Of a DNA stretch of 64,000 bases, positions 32,776 through 43,514 are shown piece by piece. Below the pieces are notes generated by a model. The model was not told where the DNA came from. It searched no databases and worked only from the letters and a program-made list of their open reading frames with translations. The DNA comes from Excoecaria cochinchinensis (lineage: Eukaryota > Streptophyta > Magnoliopsida > Malpighiales > Euphorbiaceae), in NCBI GenBank assembly GCA_947683425.1, contig CANTUQ010000161.1, positions 682,001 to 746,000 of the forward strand, read 5' to 3'. How positions within the stretch are numbered: the first letter of the stretch is position 1; each line of letters starts with the position of its first letter. The position numbers were made by a program, and so were the translations under genes.

Positions 32776-34660
32776 ATCCTCTACCAGCTTCTGTCTATGG
32801 GAAGGGGACTATCTCAAAAGGTCCCATATAAATATTTGGGCCGCGGTCTTTTTTAACTGTTTGACTATAGCGTTCTCCTCCGGCTCCCTTTTCGCAGGTG
32901 TTTGCACTGGGTCTTGCGACCTTTTCACTTCTGGGACTATTCTCCCACTTCTCGTGACAGCTTTTATCTCCTCTCCTTCTCCATCTGATTCCCACAAATT
33001 GGCAAATAATTCTCCTTCATCTTTGTCTCCATCTTCTTCTCCGCTCTCGCTGGAGTACCAACAATCTATTATCACTACAGACGTCCTTTCCTCTTCTGCT
33101 GCTGGGCGAGTGATAGCAACATATTCATTACCATACAGGTCCCGCAGGACATACCATTCTGGCAGGCTTGAGCCAATCATAAAAACGGGTGGTGGCACAG
33201 CATTGTAATTAGCCTTCTTCTTACCCTCTCTCCTTTCAGGGTCCGTGATCTGCTTACTGTCAATCAGATCTTGGACCCGATACCTCAATGTTATGCAGTC
33301 ATCTATCAAGTGGCCTGTATGCTGATGGAAGGCACAATATTCATGTTCTATGTGACCCGACTGCCCTTGGGTCTTGGTTGGTTTGGGTTGCAGGGGTTGT
33401 AGCTTTCCCTCTTTCATCAACCGCTTCAGTACCCATGACAAAGGCCACCCCAAGTTCGAGAAGTATCTTTGGCTGGCCCCTGTTGCCGACACTTCTGCCA
33501 TCTTTCCACTTCTAATGCCGCTGCTGGAGCCTGCTGCTTTGTTTGCCCCCTAGTTAGCATAACCTCTCTTGGCATAGGCCTCACCACTTGCCTTCCTTGC
33601 AAGGTACTCTCCCTTAGCCTCTATCGCAATGTCCTTCAATGACTCCCAGTCTCTTAACCCTTTCATCTTCAGTCCCTCTCTCAGATAAGGGCTAGCATTC
33701 TGAATGAACAGTCGAATCTGGTTCGGGGTATCAGGCTTGCACTTCATTTCCACGACTCTGTTCCTCCATCGGGTGAGGTATTCGTGAAAAGACTCTCCCG
33801 CCTTTTACTGTAATAGTTCCGAATCCTTCAGCGTCACCTCCATTCTTGTACTGCAATCGTACTGTCTGAGAAATTCTTCCATCAATAAATCCCAATCTTC
33901 TTTCATTCTTCGGTCCAACCCATGATACCAATCCACTACTGGGCCAGTTAAACTCAGACAAAAGTATTCGACCTTCTGCCTCTTTGTTAGGGTGGTACCC
34001 TTCATCACTAGTGAGTACTGCTTTATGTGCGCAGTGGGGTCAGAGGTGCCGTCGAACTTGGGAACGTCAGGCATTTTGAAATTTTGTGGAACCAAATCAT
34101 CACTGTCTAGCTCTGATTCCTCCCCCTACCTTCACCATCTTCGACATGGCTTCGAATCTCTCTTCCATCTTCTTCCACATCGCATCCTCTAACCTCGGCG
34201 ACTTCCCTTTCACTGCCACTAGCTCTTCTGGCTCCTCCCACATATCAACTTCAGACTTAGGGCCTTCCCTACGTTCAACTGGTGCTGGTAGCCTTGGCTC
34301 AGCTACAGGCAGCTCAGCTACCGCTGGGGGATCTTCTCTAACCACCCCCACTTCCCCTTGCTCCCTAGTCGAAGCGGCAGTCTGTCATCCAGCAGGTGGG
34401 CCTAATACGGTGGCAAGGTTGCCCATCATTGCCATCATTCTGGCTTCAAATTCCTCTAACCTTCTTCCCACTTCTTCTGTGATCATTGCCCTAGTAGCAT
34501 CAGAATCGCTGAATAGATTAGACATGCTTGATGACTCGAAAAACAATATCTCACCCTCCTTTGAAAGAGAGTCTGAACTCGGGTTTGACACTAGCTCTAA
34601 AAAAACCTGCCTCAGTCGACCGTCAGGACCTCTAGACCACCTGGATGTTTCTATGATGGC
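32776..34660 (-). pseudogene. gag: Element A Tat gag (broken)
   Basis: Minus-strand pieces in order: 34660-34385 (AIIETSRWSRGPDGRLRQ, then MSNLFSDSDATRAMITEEVGRRL), 34351-34100, then in a second frame 34095-33805 (FKMPDVPKFDGTSDPTAHIKQ, VDWYHGLDRRMKEDWDLL), 33753-33550 and 33501-32809. The last contains YCAFHQHTGHLIDDC, the Tat zinc-knuckle form (C-x2-H..H..C), and an acidic tail ending IWDLLR. One frameshift and several stops interrupt it. It is about the same length as gag in E5. Confidence 0.85.
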
Positions 34661-35424
34661 TGCAAAACACACCTTTGTTAGGATGATGCATGCTTAAAAT
34701 GCGATGCATGGCCGTACTGGTGCAGCATAGACAAACACATGCAAGCAAATAGACCCTTTCGAACTTATTTCTCCCACACACAAGGCAACGTAGTCTCTTT
34801 CCTAGGTGGGCTTCATCAGAGGATTAACAGGGAACCCATCGGGTACGCATTAGTGCACGGTGAAAAACCGGCAGCATAACAGCTCTAGTCTAATGAACAT
34901 ACGCACTAGTTTTGGCCATTACGTATTTGGGCAATTCAATCAAGTTAAGGTGGGCTTACCAAGGCATGAAAGCATTTGATAAAGGACCACTTAATTTGCT
35001 TGATTTTGTTTAATACGTGACTGCCCACATCATAAGCATCGTATTAAGGAGCATATCACCTAGTGGAAGTTTCTATTTGCCATTACATGAGCTTTGGTCA
35101 AGGTGATGATACTTTAGGGCTACCCAAGCATGGTCCCTGCTAACAGGTCTAGCTCATCACGAGCGTAGCGACCGATCGGGTCTCCATTTGATATACCATT
35201 ATTGGTACGAGGCTTGAGCTGGTGATTATCCATAACACTTCCCTACAATGGGTGAAAGTACGGTCGTGCTTCAGGAATGCACCGGGGTAAGATAGGGGAC
35301 CAACTAACATAATACTAAGGCTCTAAAACGCAATGCAATTTTTTAAAAAGAGATAGAATTTTAAGCTTTAAAAACCCAATTATATTTTAACCAAAGCACT
35401 TTCAAAGCGAAGTCTCAAATAATT
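34661..35424 (-). other. Element A leader
   Basis: Non-coding. The block 35118-35182 is conserved with E4 and E5 leaders. On the minus strand GTGTTTTGCAG|CCATC ends at about 34660, the splice acceptor-like site at the start of gag seen in E4 and E5. Confidence 0.7.
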
Positions 35425-35441
35425 CCCCAGTGGAGTCGCCA
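35425..35441 (-). promoter_or_regulatory. Element A primer binding site (tRNA-Arg)
   Basis: The minus strand reads TGGCGACTCCACTGGGG, a Tat-type PBS, just inside the LTR end CATCATA. Confidence 0.9.
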
Positions 35442-36509
35442 CTATGATGTGCGCCAAATCCAGCAAGGGCCCTCGCGTGAATCCGCTTCTAGGTTTCGAG
35501 GGACTGGTTCGCGTCTTTTGATCATGGACGCCATGAGACATTTTGGATGCTTCCCTCCCAATAGAACATTGGAAAGGAAGATCTAGCCCCATGGCACCTT
35601 TGGGCACCTTTGAGGTATCATGGAGTCGCCACCCAATTCACAAGGAGTTGGGAAAGGTCTCTAACCTCTTATTGGTCAGGACCAGAGATTAGTGTTCGAA
35701 ACTCCCCTCTTATTCATGCTTTGGTCAATTATAAATGAGTCTTTAATTTCTTAAGCTTCTACCTCTCTTCTCACATGATCAATGCATTTAAATTAAAAGC
35801 GCACAAAAAGCACGTAAAGAAAATGAAGGAAAGCGATAAAGAAAGCGGTAAACACGCAAGCACACAATTACATGAGAAACTTGGGGCGGAATACAACCCC
35901 CAATAAAAGAAGATTAAAAATCTAGGCGAGGACGGAATACAATCTCAAAACTAAATAATATTGCCCCAAAATTAATTACAAGGACCCAAAAGGAAATATA
36001 AATTTAAAGCAATCAAACAAAATCAAACATTAAAGAAAGACATACATAAATCGGGGCATTCATTTAATTTTTAGGAACACTGGTTCCTTCGCGTTTATTT
36101 AAAGAGGGTTCGAAGAGTCATTTTGGTTGTTTGATGAAAACGGGGATGAGTGATCCCATTTTTTGAGAAAATTGACTCTTCATTTTAATCGTGATGTTCT
36201 TATTGTTGGGCTAAAACAAGGGACATTGGTCCCAATTTTATTTGAAAATATTTCAATTTACTTATAGAAATATTTTTGTGATTTTTTATCCCACGCATGC
36301 ATAAATAAAATAAATATTTACAGATAAACACAGGACAGATAAAAAGAGGGTTGGAAGGGTCTCACCAAACCGGGGTGTTTGTCTATGCGTTGTGACCCAA
36401 CAGGGGAGCCACGGGAAAGCTCACACAGTGCAACCCAAATATAAATCTCAGACAAAAAATAATGTCGAAATATTAGTAATAATTCTAGGTAAATTAATCA
36501 GACAAATGC

Positions 36510-36651
36510 AAACTATAATAATAATAATGATAATAATGATGGCTAATAGTAACAAATACTCATAATAATAAATAATGTGAAATTGGACATAAATCAAATG
36601 GCATTAATAACTATGATATTAATATGACTCAATCATACCAATAATAAATAA

Positions 36652-36697
<46 letters not shown>

Positions 36698-36765
36698 GTA
36701 ATGAGGATAATAGTAATAATAATAATAAAAATAATAATGATAATAGTAATAATAAAAAAATAATA

Positions 36766-36806
<41 letters not shown>

Positions 36807-37265
36807 TAATGCTAATAATAATCATAAATATTAAGCCATATAATAATGATAATAGTAACGATAATGTTATGGAAGTAAACAAGGAACAATGGCACTAATA
36901 ATAACATGAAGTGATAACAGTGGTAATGGACTAGTAATAGTAGTAACAATAATACTAATAGTATGAAATAAATAAACATAGCGTAATAATACTAGTAACA
37001 AATAAATCAAATATTAATAATAGTAATAATAATGATAATAATAATAATAATAAATATTTAAAACAAATAATAATAGTGGCATCATAGAAGCAAACATAAT
37101 AATAATGATAATAACAATAATACTAGTGAATGAACATAAAAATCAAATTAAAGCAAACAAATAATATATTAATAGTGATATTAACACATTAAAATGCTAA
37201 AAATAAATAATAGACGTGGTAATGATAGCAAAGGTAATAATATTAACAATAATAAATAATAAACA
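36510..37265. repeat. AAT/ATA trinucleotide repeat expansion in element A LTR
   Basis: Long runs of AAT with interruptions, densest at 36650-36830. An 87-residue Ile-rich reading frame on the minus strand is produced by this repeat and is not a gene. Confidence 0.92.
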
Positions 37266-37799
37266 AAATAAGTGAGAATAGGTCCAAAAATATTTACCCT
37301 CATAATTTATAGATCGGAAATAGGATGTCTCAATCCTTTCCTCTTGTCGATTTTTGCAGTGATAGACAAAAATAAAATGTAAAAATTTGTGTTTTTGAAT
37401 AAATTAGTTCAAGAAAATATTTTTGGTGGGATGAATAAGCTAAGAAAATTAATTTTTCTTGCTCAAATCAAACCCAAAATTAAATATTACTAGAGGAGAA
37501 AAGATTAAAACTTCAAGGAAAAGCTTTAGAAATTTTTTCTTTCAAGAAGAAAATGCTTCCTGGAGGGCAAAAGGAAAAAACTAGAGAGAAAAAGAACTCA
37601 AAACCCTTTCTTGAATAAAAGTTATCGTCCCCCTTGTAAATGATGGGAAGTTCCTTTTTAATTTTCAGTCATGACCAAAAATAGGAAGGGACAGGAAATC
37701 TTTTATTTTAGTTGATCCAAATTAGCATAAAAGGATGAAACAATGCAAAGAAATCAGATTGGAAAAAAGGAAAGCAAAATAGAAAGTGCAGCAGAGACT

Positions 37800-38045
37800 G
37801 CGGCCAAAAGTGGCCGCGTGCGAGGGAGGCCTGGGGCGCTCACCCCCTACCCTTTGGCGACGCGCGCCCCACAATGCCTCTGTGACGCGCGCCCCTGTGT
37901 GGCGTGCGGACCTTTGGCGACGCGCGCCCCAGTGGGGCGCGTGAATCATTTGCGACGCGCGCCCTTGTGTGGCGCGCGCTGGGGATCGCTGCGCACGCAG
38001 CTGCTGCCGCGTGCGCGGCAACACATGCAGCCCTCGCCGCTTGCA
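37800..38045. repeat. GGCGCGCGTCGC motif cluster in element A LTR
   Basis: At least four copies of GGGGCGCGCGTCGCCAAAGG or close variants, plus GCGGCCAAAAGTGGCCGC and other short palindromes. The strongest GC peak of the window; it corresponds in position to the CCCGTCGGT clusters of E4 and E5. Overlapping ORFs on both strands here are composition artefacts. Confidence 0.78.
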
Positions 38046-38061
38046 GCCTCCGCGACGGGAC

Positions 38062-38227
38062 AATCCAGTATGTTATTATTTGTTTACTTTTTTTTTCTAA
38101 TGGTGGTTAAACTTCAGTCAAATTTCGGTCGAGTCTATGTAACTTTGTAAATAGAGTCGACCGAAATTTTACTAAGTTTAACCACGATGAAAAAAAAAAG
38201 TAAAGAAATAATAACATGCTGGATTTT
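38062..38227. repeat. Fold-back (hairpin) element, MITE-like
   Basis: Two inverted arms of about 75 bp (38062-38138 and 38153-38227) separated by about 15 bp. Both arms contain ATGTTATTATTT, TTTACTTTTTTTTT, TGGTTAAACTT and AAATTTCGGTCGA. Arm identity is high by eye (roughly 85-90 percent). No clear target duplication is seen. It could be a small inverted-repeat transposon or a hairpin RNA source. Confidence 0.8.
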
Positions 38228-38638
38228 TGCCTATCATGTGATCTAAATATAAACAATTAGTGAATTGACAATTACTATATATCAAAAAAATCATTTTCTA
38301 CAAGTAATTGATCTAAAAATCAAATAATAACATTAAATGAAACTAAAATTATCATATGTTTGTTAATATTATTAAAACATTAAATAAAAATATTTTTAAT
38401 AACATTAAATAAAAGTATTTAATACTTTTGTAAAATTTATAACTGGACAATTAAAAAATAGAGTTTCGTTTCGTATATTATTTAAATATTATTCTATCAT
38501 AATTATATTATTATATTTAATAAATATATTTACTATTTTATTTTATCTCTATTATAATTCTATTTTATTATAATAAATAATATTAATATAATAATATTAT
38601 TTATTATTAAATTATTATTTAAAAAAAGAAAAAAATAA
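38228..38638. other. AT-rich stretch with no recognised feature
   Basis: Extremely AT-rich, with no open frame or known repeat termini. It lies between the fold-back element and the TA repeats and could be the remains of element A's LTR or unrelated DNA. Confidence 0.6.
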
Positions 38639-38847
<209 letters not shown>

Positions 38848-39302
38848 TGTAGACACCGGGTCCTGAGGCAGTCCATGTCAGAGTTAACGAATGAAGAGAT
38901 TAATGTCGGTTAAATGGATGGAATTCGGAGGTTTTCGTCTTTCGGTTTCACAAGGATTAAAATATTTTTCTCTATGGCGTGAAGTCTTCAAAGAATTTGG
39001 GAAATTTAGTTAAAAATTGTGATTTTGCTGCACAAACAGGATGACCGTCGGAGTAGGGATGCCCGTCCCTAGTTGGTGCGCCCCGTCTCTAGCATATAAG
39101 GACGGGCCGTCGTTTGGACAGATAGGCCGTTTCTAGCATATAGAGACGGGCTATGGTTTGGACAAACATATCGTCTCTATGCGTTTTAGGGACGGCCCCA
39201 TCTGTAGCGATGGACATGTGTCGGCACAGAGACGTCCGTCCCTAGTCCCGCGCCTTGGCCCGTCTATGCCCAGATTTCCACGCGTACCCTCATTAGGGGC
39301 GC

Positions 39303-39322
39303 AAAGCCCGTCGGTATTTAAA
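39303..39322 (+). promoter_or_regulatory. E5 LTR promoter module
   Basis: AAAGCCCGTCGGTATTTAAA: a CCCGTCGGT motif fused to a TATA-like element. It recurs with one mismatch at 59885-59904 in the interior of the same element. Confidence 0.6.
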
Positions 39323-40842
39323 GGGATGGCCGTCGGTAGTGAAACTGATTAGATAGCGCCGGATTTGTTAAAATTTAATCAAGATAAGTTTTTATCTTCA
39401 AAAATTGGATAGGATATTTGGATAAAAATTGAATTTTAAACTCTTTTTGAAAATTCAAACTTTAAACTGATCTTATCCTATTTATCTCCAAAAATTCTAT
39501 AAATTGGGAAGAAAATTTCATTAAAAGTGGTTGGAAAAATTAACAATTTTTCTGGAAGGAAAATTAGCAATCTTTAAGAGAGTTGAAATTTTTAAAGAAA
39601 AATCTTTTGTGAGCAATTTACAAAAATCTAAAATCTCTACTATTTTCAGAATTTTGTTCGATCAAAATTCTTTCAGTTAGTTGATTTTTTCTCAAATTCA
39701 TTTTTGTGAATTAAGCCAATTTGAGGTAACGAGATTCATTCATTTCCATCAATCTAGCTAATTCAAATATTTGATCGCTATCAAATTTTCAAAGAAAGAA
39801 AAACATAAATTTTCTTTCTTTGATCCATTTCTATTTGATCCTTGTGGAGCGTGTGAGGACCGAAATCATTCGACATTCACTCAAAAAGGTAAAATTCGAG
39901 GGTAAACATTCTGGATTGATCTTTGTATAACTTAACTTGACTCATATTAATTGTCTTTTTTTTTAAATAATATTTTTTTACAAAGAATTGGAATTTTGAA
40001 AAGGCTTTTTAATTTATTTTCTACCCCTTTTATCTTTTAACCCATTTCTTTTAAAGTTTATTGTTATGTTATTTTTTTTATTTTATTCATGATTTTGACA
40101 CTAACATGTTTATTTCTATGAGCTATTTTTTTGACCATGTTGGAATTGGAGTGGTTAATGTGGGTGGTCGCGCCAACCTGAGGCTTCCTATCCGGGTTTT
40201 TTCTTTACCCTTGACTTTATTCATTTTATTATGAAGATTATTGCAATATCGCTAGAAAAAAAAAGTCACTAAACCATTTTTATTAATTAATTTGAAAATT
40301 TTTCTAAATAAAAATGGGACCAATGTCTCAATTTTCTCCATCCAAAATAAAACCATCACATCAAAATTATTTTATAATAAATATGCATGCGAGGACCAAT
40401 GTCCTCATCATTAATGAATATCCCGATTTTTTTATGATTTATATATTGTTTTTTAATGGGGGTTGTATTCCGCCCCTAGTTTTATTGTAATTTATTTTGA
40501 GAATATTTATTTTAAATGCTTTACTCATTGCTTTTGACGTGAATGATTGCGCTTTAATTAAATGCATCGTATGGAAAGTTGATGAAACAATAAATTCAAA
40601 ACTTAATTCTAATATTAGTCAAGGTACAAATAAATGAGAAGTCCCGAACTCACTCTGTTCTTTGGGGCTCAATGAGGCGAGAGGTCTAGGACTTCCAAGA
40701 CACCTCTTGAGTCTCACCAAACGACTTAAATTTACAATCCTAGGCTCCGGGGGGTAGAGGCTGAGACCACCAAGATCTCTCTGGCTTGCCCAAGATGGAT
40801 ATGTATGCGCCATCTTAGGCTTGCTGAGACTAGACGACCCTT

Positions 40843-40869
40843 CCCAATGTTCTATTGGGTGGCGACTCC
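40843..40869 (+). other. U5 hairpin followed by PBS-like sequence in E5
   Basis: CCCAAT-gttct-ATTGGG directly followed by TGGCGACTCC, which equals the first ten bases of the consensus Tat PBS. The same arrangement is in both E4 LTRs (24147, 32300) and in A (35631-35622). See findings. Confidence 0.8.
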
Positions 40870-40992
40870 AAGAAACCTCATTGTTGCCCAAAATAGACGT
40901 ACTTGTAAATACCTTACAAGTTTTAATGAATCCCATCCTGATCACCCTAAAGCGAGCTTTGGGGAGGCCACGGGGTTAGGCGCACGTCACTG

Positions 40993-41010
40993 TGGCGATT
41001 CCACTGGGGA
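40993..41010 (+). promoter_or_regulatory. E5 primer binding site (tRNA-Arg)
   Basis: TGGCGATTCCACTGGGGA, one base different from the A copy. It sits 3 nt after the LTR end. Confidence 0.88.
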
Positions 41011-41773
41011 CAAATGTTCGAGACTTCGATTCAAAAGTACCTTGATTAAAAATTATAGTTGAGTTTTAGTTTAAAAATTTCACCTTCTTTCAAAACTGCA
41101 TTGCATCGCATTAGGGCCTTAGATCTATGCTAGTTTGGTCCCTTTTTTAGCCCTGGTGCGTTCCCAAAGCGCGACCCTACGTTCACTCAATGTAGGGAAG
41201 TGTTAAGGATAATCACCAGCCCAAGCCTCGTACCATCATGGTATATTAAATGGTGACCCAATCGGTCATTATGCTCGTGATGAGCTAGACCCATTGGCAG
41301 GGACCATGCTTGGGTAGCCCTAAAGCAACACCACCTTTGACTAAAGCTCATGTAATAGCAATAGATACTCTCCCTAGGTTGTACGAACCGTAATACCTTG
41401 CTTGCTGTATGGATCATTATGTATTGGACAAACCCAGATAACCTGACTGGTCACCTAATCAAAGGGTTTCATGCCCCGACAGGCCCATGTCAACGTATTC
41501 GGGCTGCCAAATATATAACGATCATAATCCATGCGCCTATGCATTAGTTAGGAGAGGTTATGCTGCCGATTTTTTACTGTGCACCATACGTGTCCATCGG
41601 GTCCCCGGATGATCCATGGGCCAATCCTACCTAGGAAAAAGACTATGACCTCGTGTGCGGGATTAACAAGGTTGGAAGGACCTAAGTGCTTACATGTGGT
41701 TTGTAAATGTTGCATAGCACGATCATGCATCTCAGCACGTTCATGCATCATACTGACCCTTTATGTTTTACAG
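41011..41773 (+). other. E5 leader
   Basis: Non-coding; homologous to leaders of E4 and A, with the conserved block at 41258-41321. It ends in CCCTTTATGTTTTACAG|CCATC, a good splice acceptor consensus at the start of the gag frame. Confidence 0.7.
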
Positions 41774-43514
41774 CCATCATAGATTTGCCTAGGTGGACAA
41801 GAGGGTCTCAGGGGCGGTTACGCAGAAATCCATTCTTCGAGTTACCAGAAAGGGTGGAGTATCCGAACACTTCTTCTGAAACTAGCTATGCTACTTCAGC
41901 TCAGTTTTCTTTACCCGAAGAAATGACAAACTCACCAAGAGGGGTAGATGCCACTAGGGCAATGATAGCAGAGGAAGTGGGCCGAAGGCTTGAAGAGTTT
42001 GAGAACCGTATGATGGCAATGATGGCCACAATGGGTCAGCAAGCGGCCCCGCAGAATCCACCACCTCCTCCTATGAGAAATAATGAAAGGGGGGAGATCA
42101 GAGAATACCCCCAAGAGTAAATTCGTATGCCACCTGTAAACCTAAGAGCTACTACTTCAGGGGCACAAAGGGGAAGACCAGCCCCAAGGCTAGATGATGA
42201 TTGGGAAGATGAAAAATATGAGGAGCGTATGTCTGAGAAAAGGAAAGCCCCTCAAACTGAAGAAGCTATCTGGAAGAAGATGGAGGAGAAATTTGAAGCC
42301 ATCAGAAGAATGCTAACAAAGGGTCGAGGAATAAACCCAGAAGACAAGGAGTTAGAAGGGGAGGATTTAGTCCTAATGAACTTTAAAATGCCGGATGTTC
42401 CGAAGTTTGATGGCACTTCTGACCCCATGGCACACATAAAGCAGTACTCGCTGGTAATGAAGGGCACCACTTTGACAAAGAAGCAGAAGATTGAGTACTT
42501 TTGCTTGAGTTTGACCGACCCGGTAGTAGATTGGTACCATGGACTCGATCGCCGAACCAAGGATGGAGGAGTTTTTGAGGCAATACGACTGCAGTACAAG
42601 GATAGAAGTGACCCTAAAGGACCTAGAGCTATTACAGCAGAAGGGAGGCGAGTCCTTCCATGAGTATCTAACCCGGTGGAGGAATCGGGTGATGGAAATA
42701 AAGAGGAAACCGGATACTCAGGATCAAATACGGCTATTCATTAAAAATGCGAGCCCGTATATGAGAGAAGGATTAAGGATCAAAGGACTGAAGGACTTGG
42801 AGTCTCTGAAGGGCATCGCCATTAAGGCCGAGGGAGAGTACCTTGTTAAGAGAGCAGCTAATGAGAACTATCCCAAAAGGGGTAGCAGTAGCCAGGGGGG
42901 CAAGTAAACCAACAGGTTCCGCTAGTGGCGCGAGGAAAACTGCTGAGGTGTCAACTGCTAATGCTACCCCGAGGCATTTTTCCAATCTTGGAAGGTCTTT
43001 ATCATAGGTGCTGAGAAGACTGATGAAAGAGGGTAAACTGCAGCCTTTGCCACCCAAACTTGCTAGAAGTCAAGGCACGCAAGGACATAAGGATGATGAT
43101 TATTGTGCATATCATCAGCACACTGGGCATATAACTGATAACTATAAGACATTGAGGCACACAATTCAAGATCTAATTGACTCGAAGCAGATCACAGACC
43201 CAGAGAAGAGAGGGGGTCAAAAGAAAGCCGGGTACAACAGTATGCCCCCGCCAGTGAACATGATCGGGTCTAGTTTTCCCGAGGAGTTTGTGTTAAAGGA
43301 ATTATACGGCAATGATATCCACACTGCTGTCACGAACCTCAATAAGGGGAGTGAAGAAGCGCTTCCCACTGTAATGATCGATTATTGGTCCACTGACGAT
43401 AGTGGAACTGAAAATGATGATTCTGAAGTATTTTTCGACTTGTGGGGTTCAGAGGAGGAAGGAGAAGAAGCAAAGAAGAAAGAAGTAGGAGCTGTGACCC
43501 GGAGCAGAAGGTAG
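41774..43514 (+). pseudogene. gag: E5 Tat gag (frameshifted)
   Basis: The frame opens AIIDLPRWTRGSQGRLRRNPFFEL, matching A. The conserved Met at 41923 precedes DATRAMIAEEVGRRLEEFENRM, followed by an in-frame stop at 42118. The core has FKMPDVPKFDGTSDPMAHIKQ and PVVDWYHGLDRR, then a deletion near 42560 removes about seven residues and shifts frame. It continues EEFLRQYDCSTRIEV, TRWRNRVMEIKRKPD (to 42907) and, in a third frame, 43008-43514 with MKEGKLQPLPPKLARSQG, YCAYHQHTGHITDNY (Tat knuckle with the last Cys changed to Tyr) and an acidic tail. It needs protease and RT downstream to be useful; as read it is broken. Confidence 0.87.

Larger units (their letters stand above)
7859..38060 (-). mobile_element. 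Element A: old Tat-lineage Ty3/gypsy element, split by E1, E3 and E4
   Basis: Minus-strand pieces at 7859-11191, 22587-22598 and 32443-about 38060 join into one element: LTR (35443 rightward), PBS for tRNA-Arg (35441-35425), leader, gag, protease, RT, RNase H, archaeal-type RNase H and the start of integrase. Protein-level alignment with E5 shows the pieces are consecutive: the protease frame runs across the E4 and E3 insertion points and resumes in register. The integrase stops at E1, so A's 3' LTR is outside the window or lost. Many stops, frameshifts, an internal duplication and a mutated RT active site show it is dead. Its outer LTR end is not recognisable near 38060. Confidence 0.85.
35443..38060 (-). 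repeat. Element A 5' LTR, outer end not resolved
   Basis: From the PBS rightward the sequence matches Tat LTR U5 and R features: TGGCGACTCCATG after a CCCAA/TTGGG hairpin (35621-35645) and the GAGAGGT...CTCTAACCTC-type block. It is swollen by an (AAT)n-type region at 36510-37260 and has a GC-rich motif cluster at 37800-38045. The outer TG terminus expected to the right (complement of TGTAGACACC) is not found before 38848, so it is deleted or diverged. Confidence 0.65.
38848..40989 (+). repeat. E5 5' LTR
   Basis: Starts TGTAGACACCGGGTCCTGAGG. The motif cluster at 39035-39340 (CCCGTCCCTAG, GACGGGCCGTCG, CCCGTCGGT) includes a TATA-like TATTTAAAG at 39316. U5 carries CCCAAT-gttct-ATTGGG directly followed by TGGCGACTCC (40860-40869). 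The end is near GTCA at 40989, uncertain by about 2 bp. Confidence 0.85.

Noticed and set aside
36619..36882. Ile-rich ORF on the minus strand
   Set aside because: Product of the AAT repeat in element A's LTR.
37722..38150. GC-rich ORFs on both strands as a host gene with a CpG island
   Set aside because: Repeats of GGCGCGCGTCGC in a Tat LTR; no splice structure or domain.
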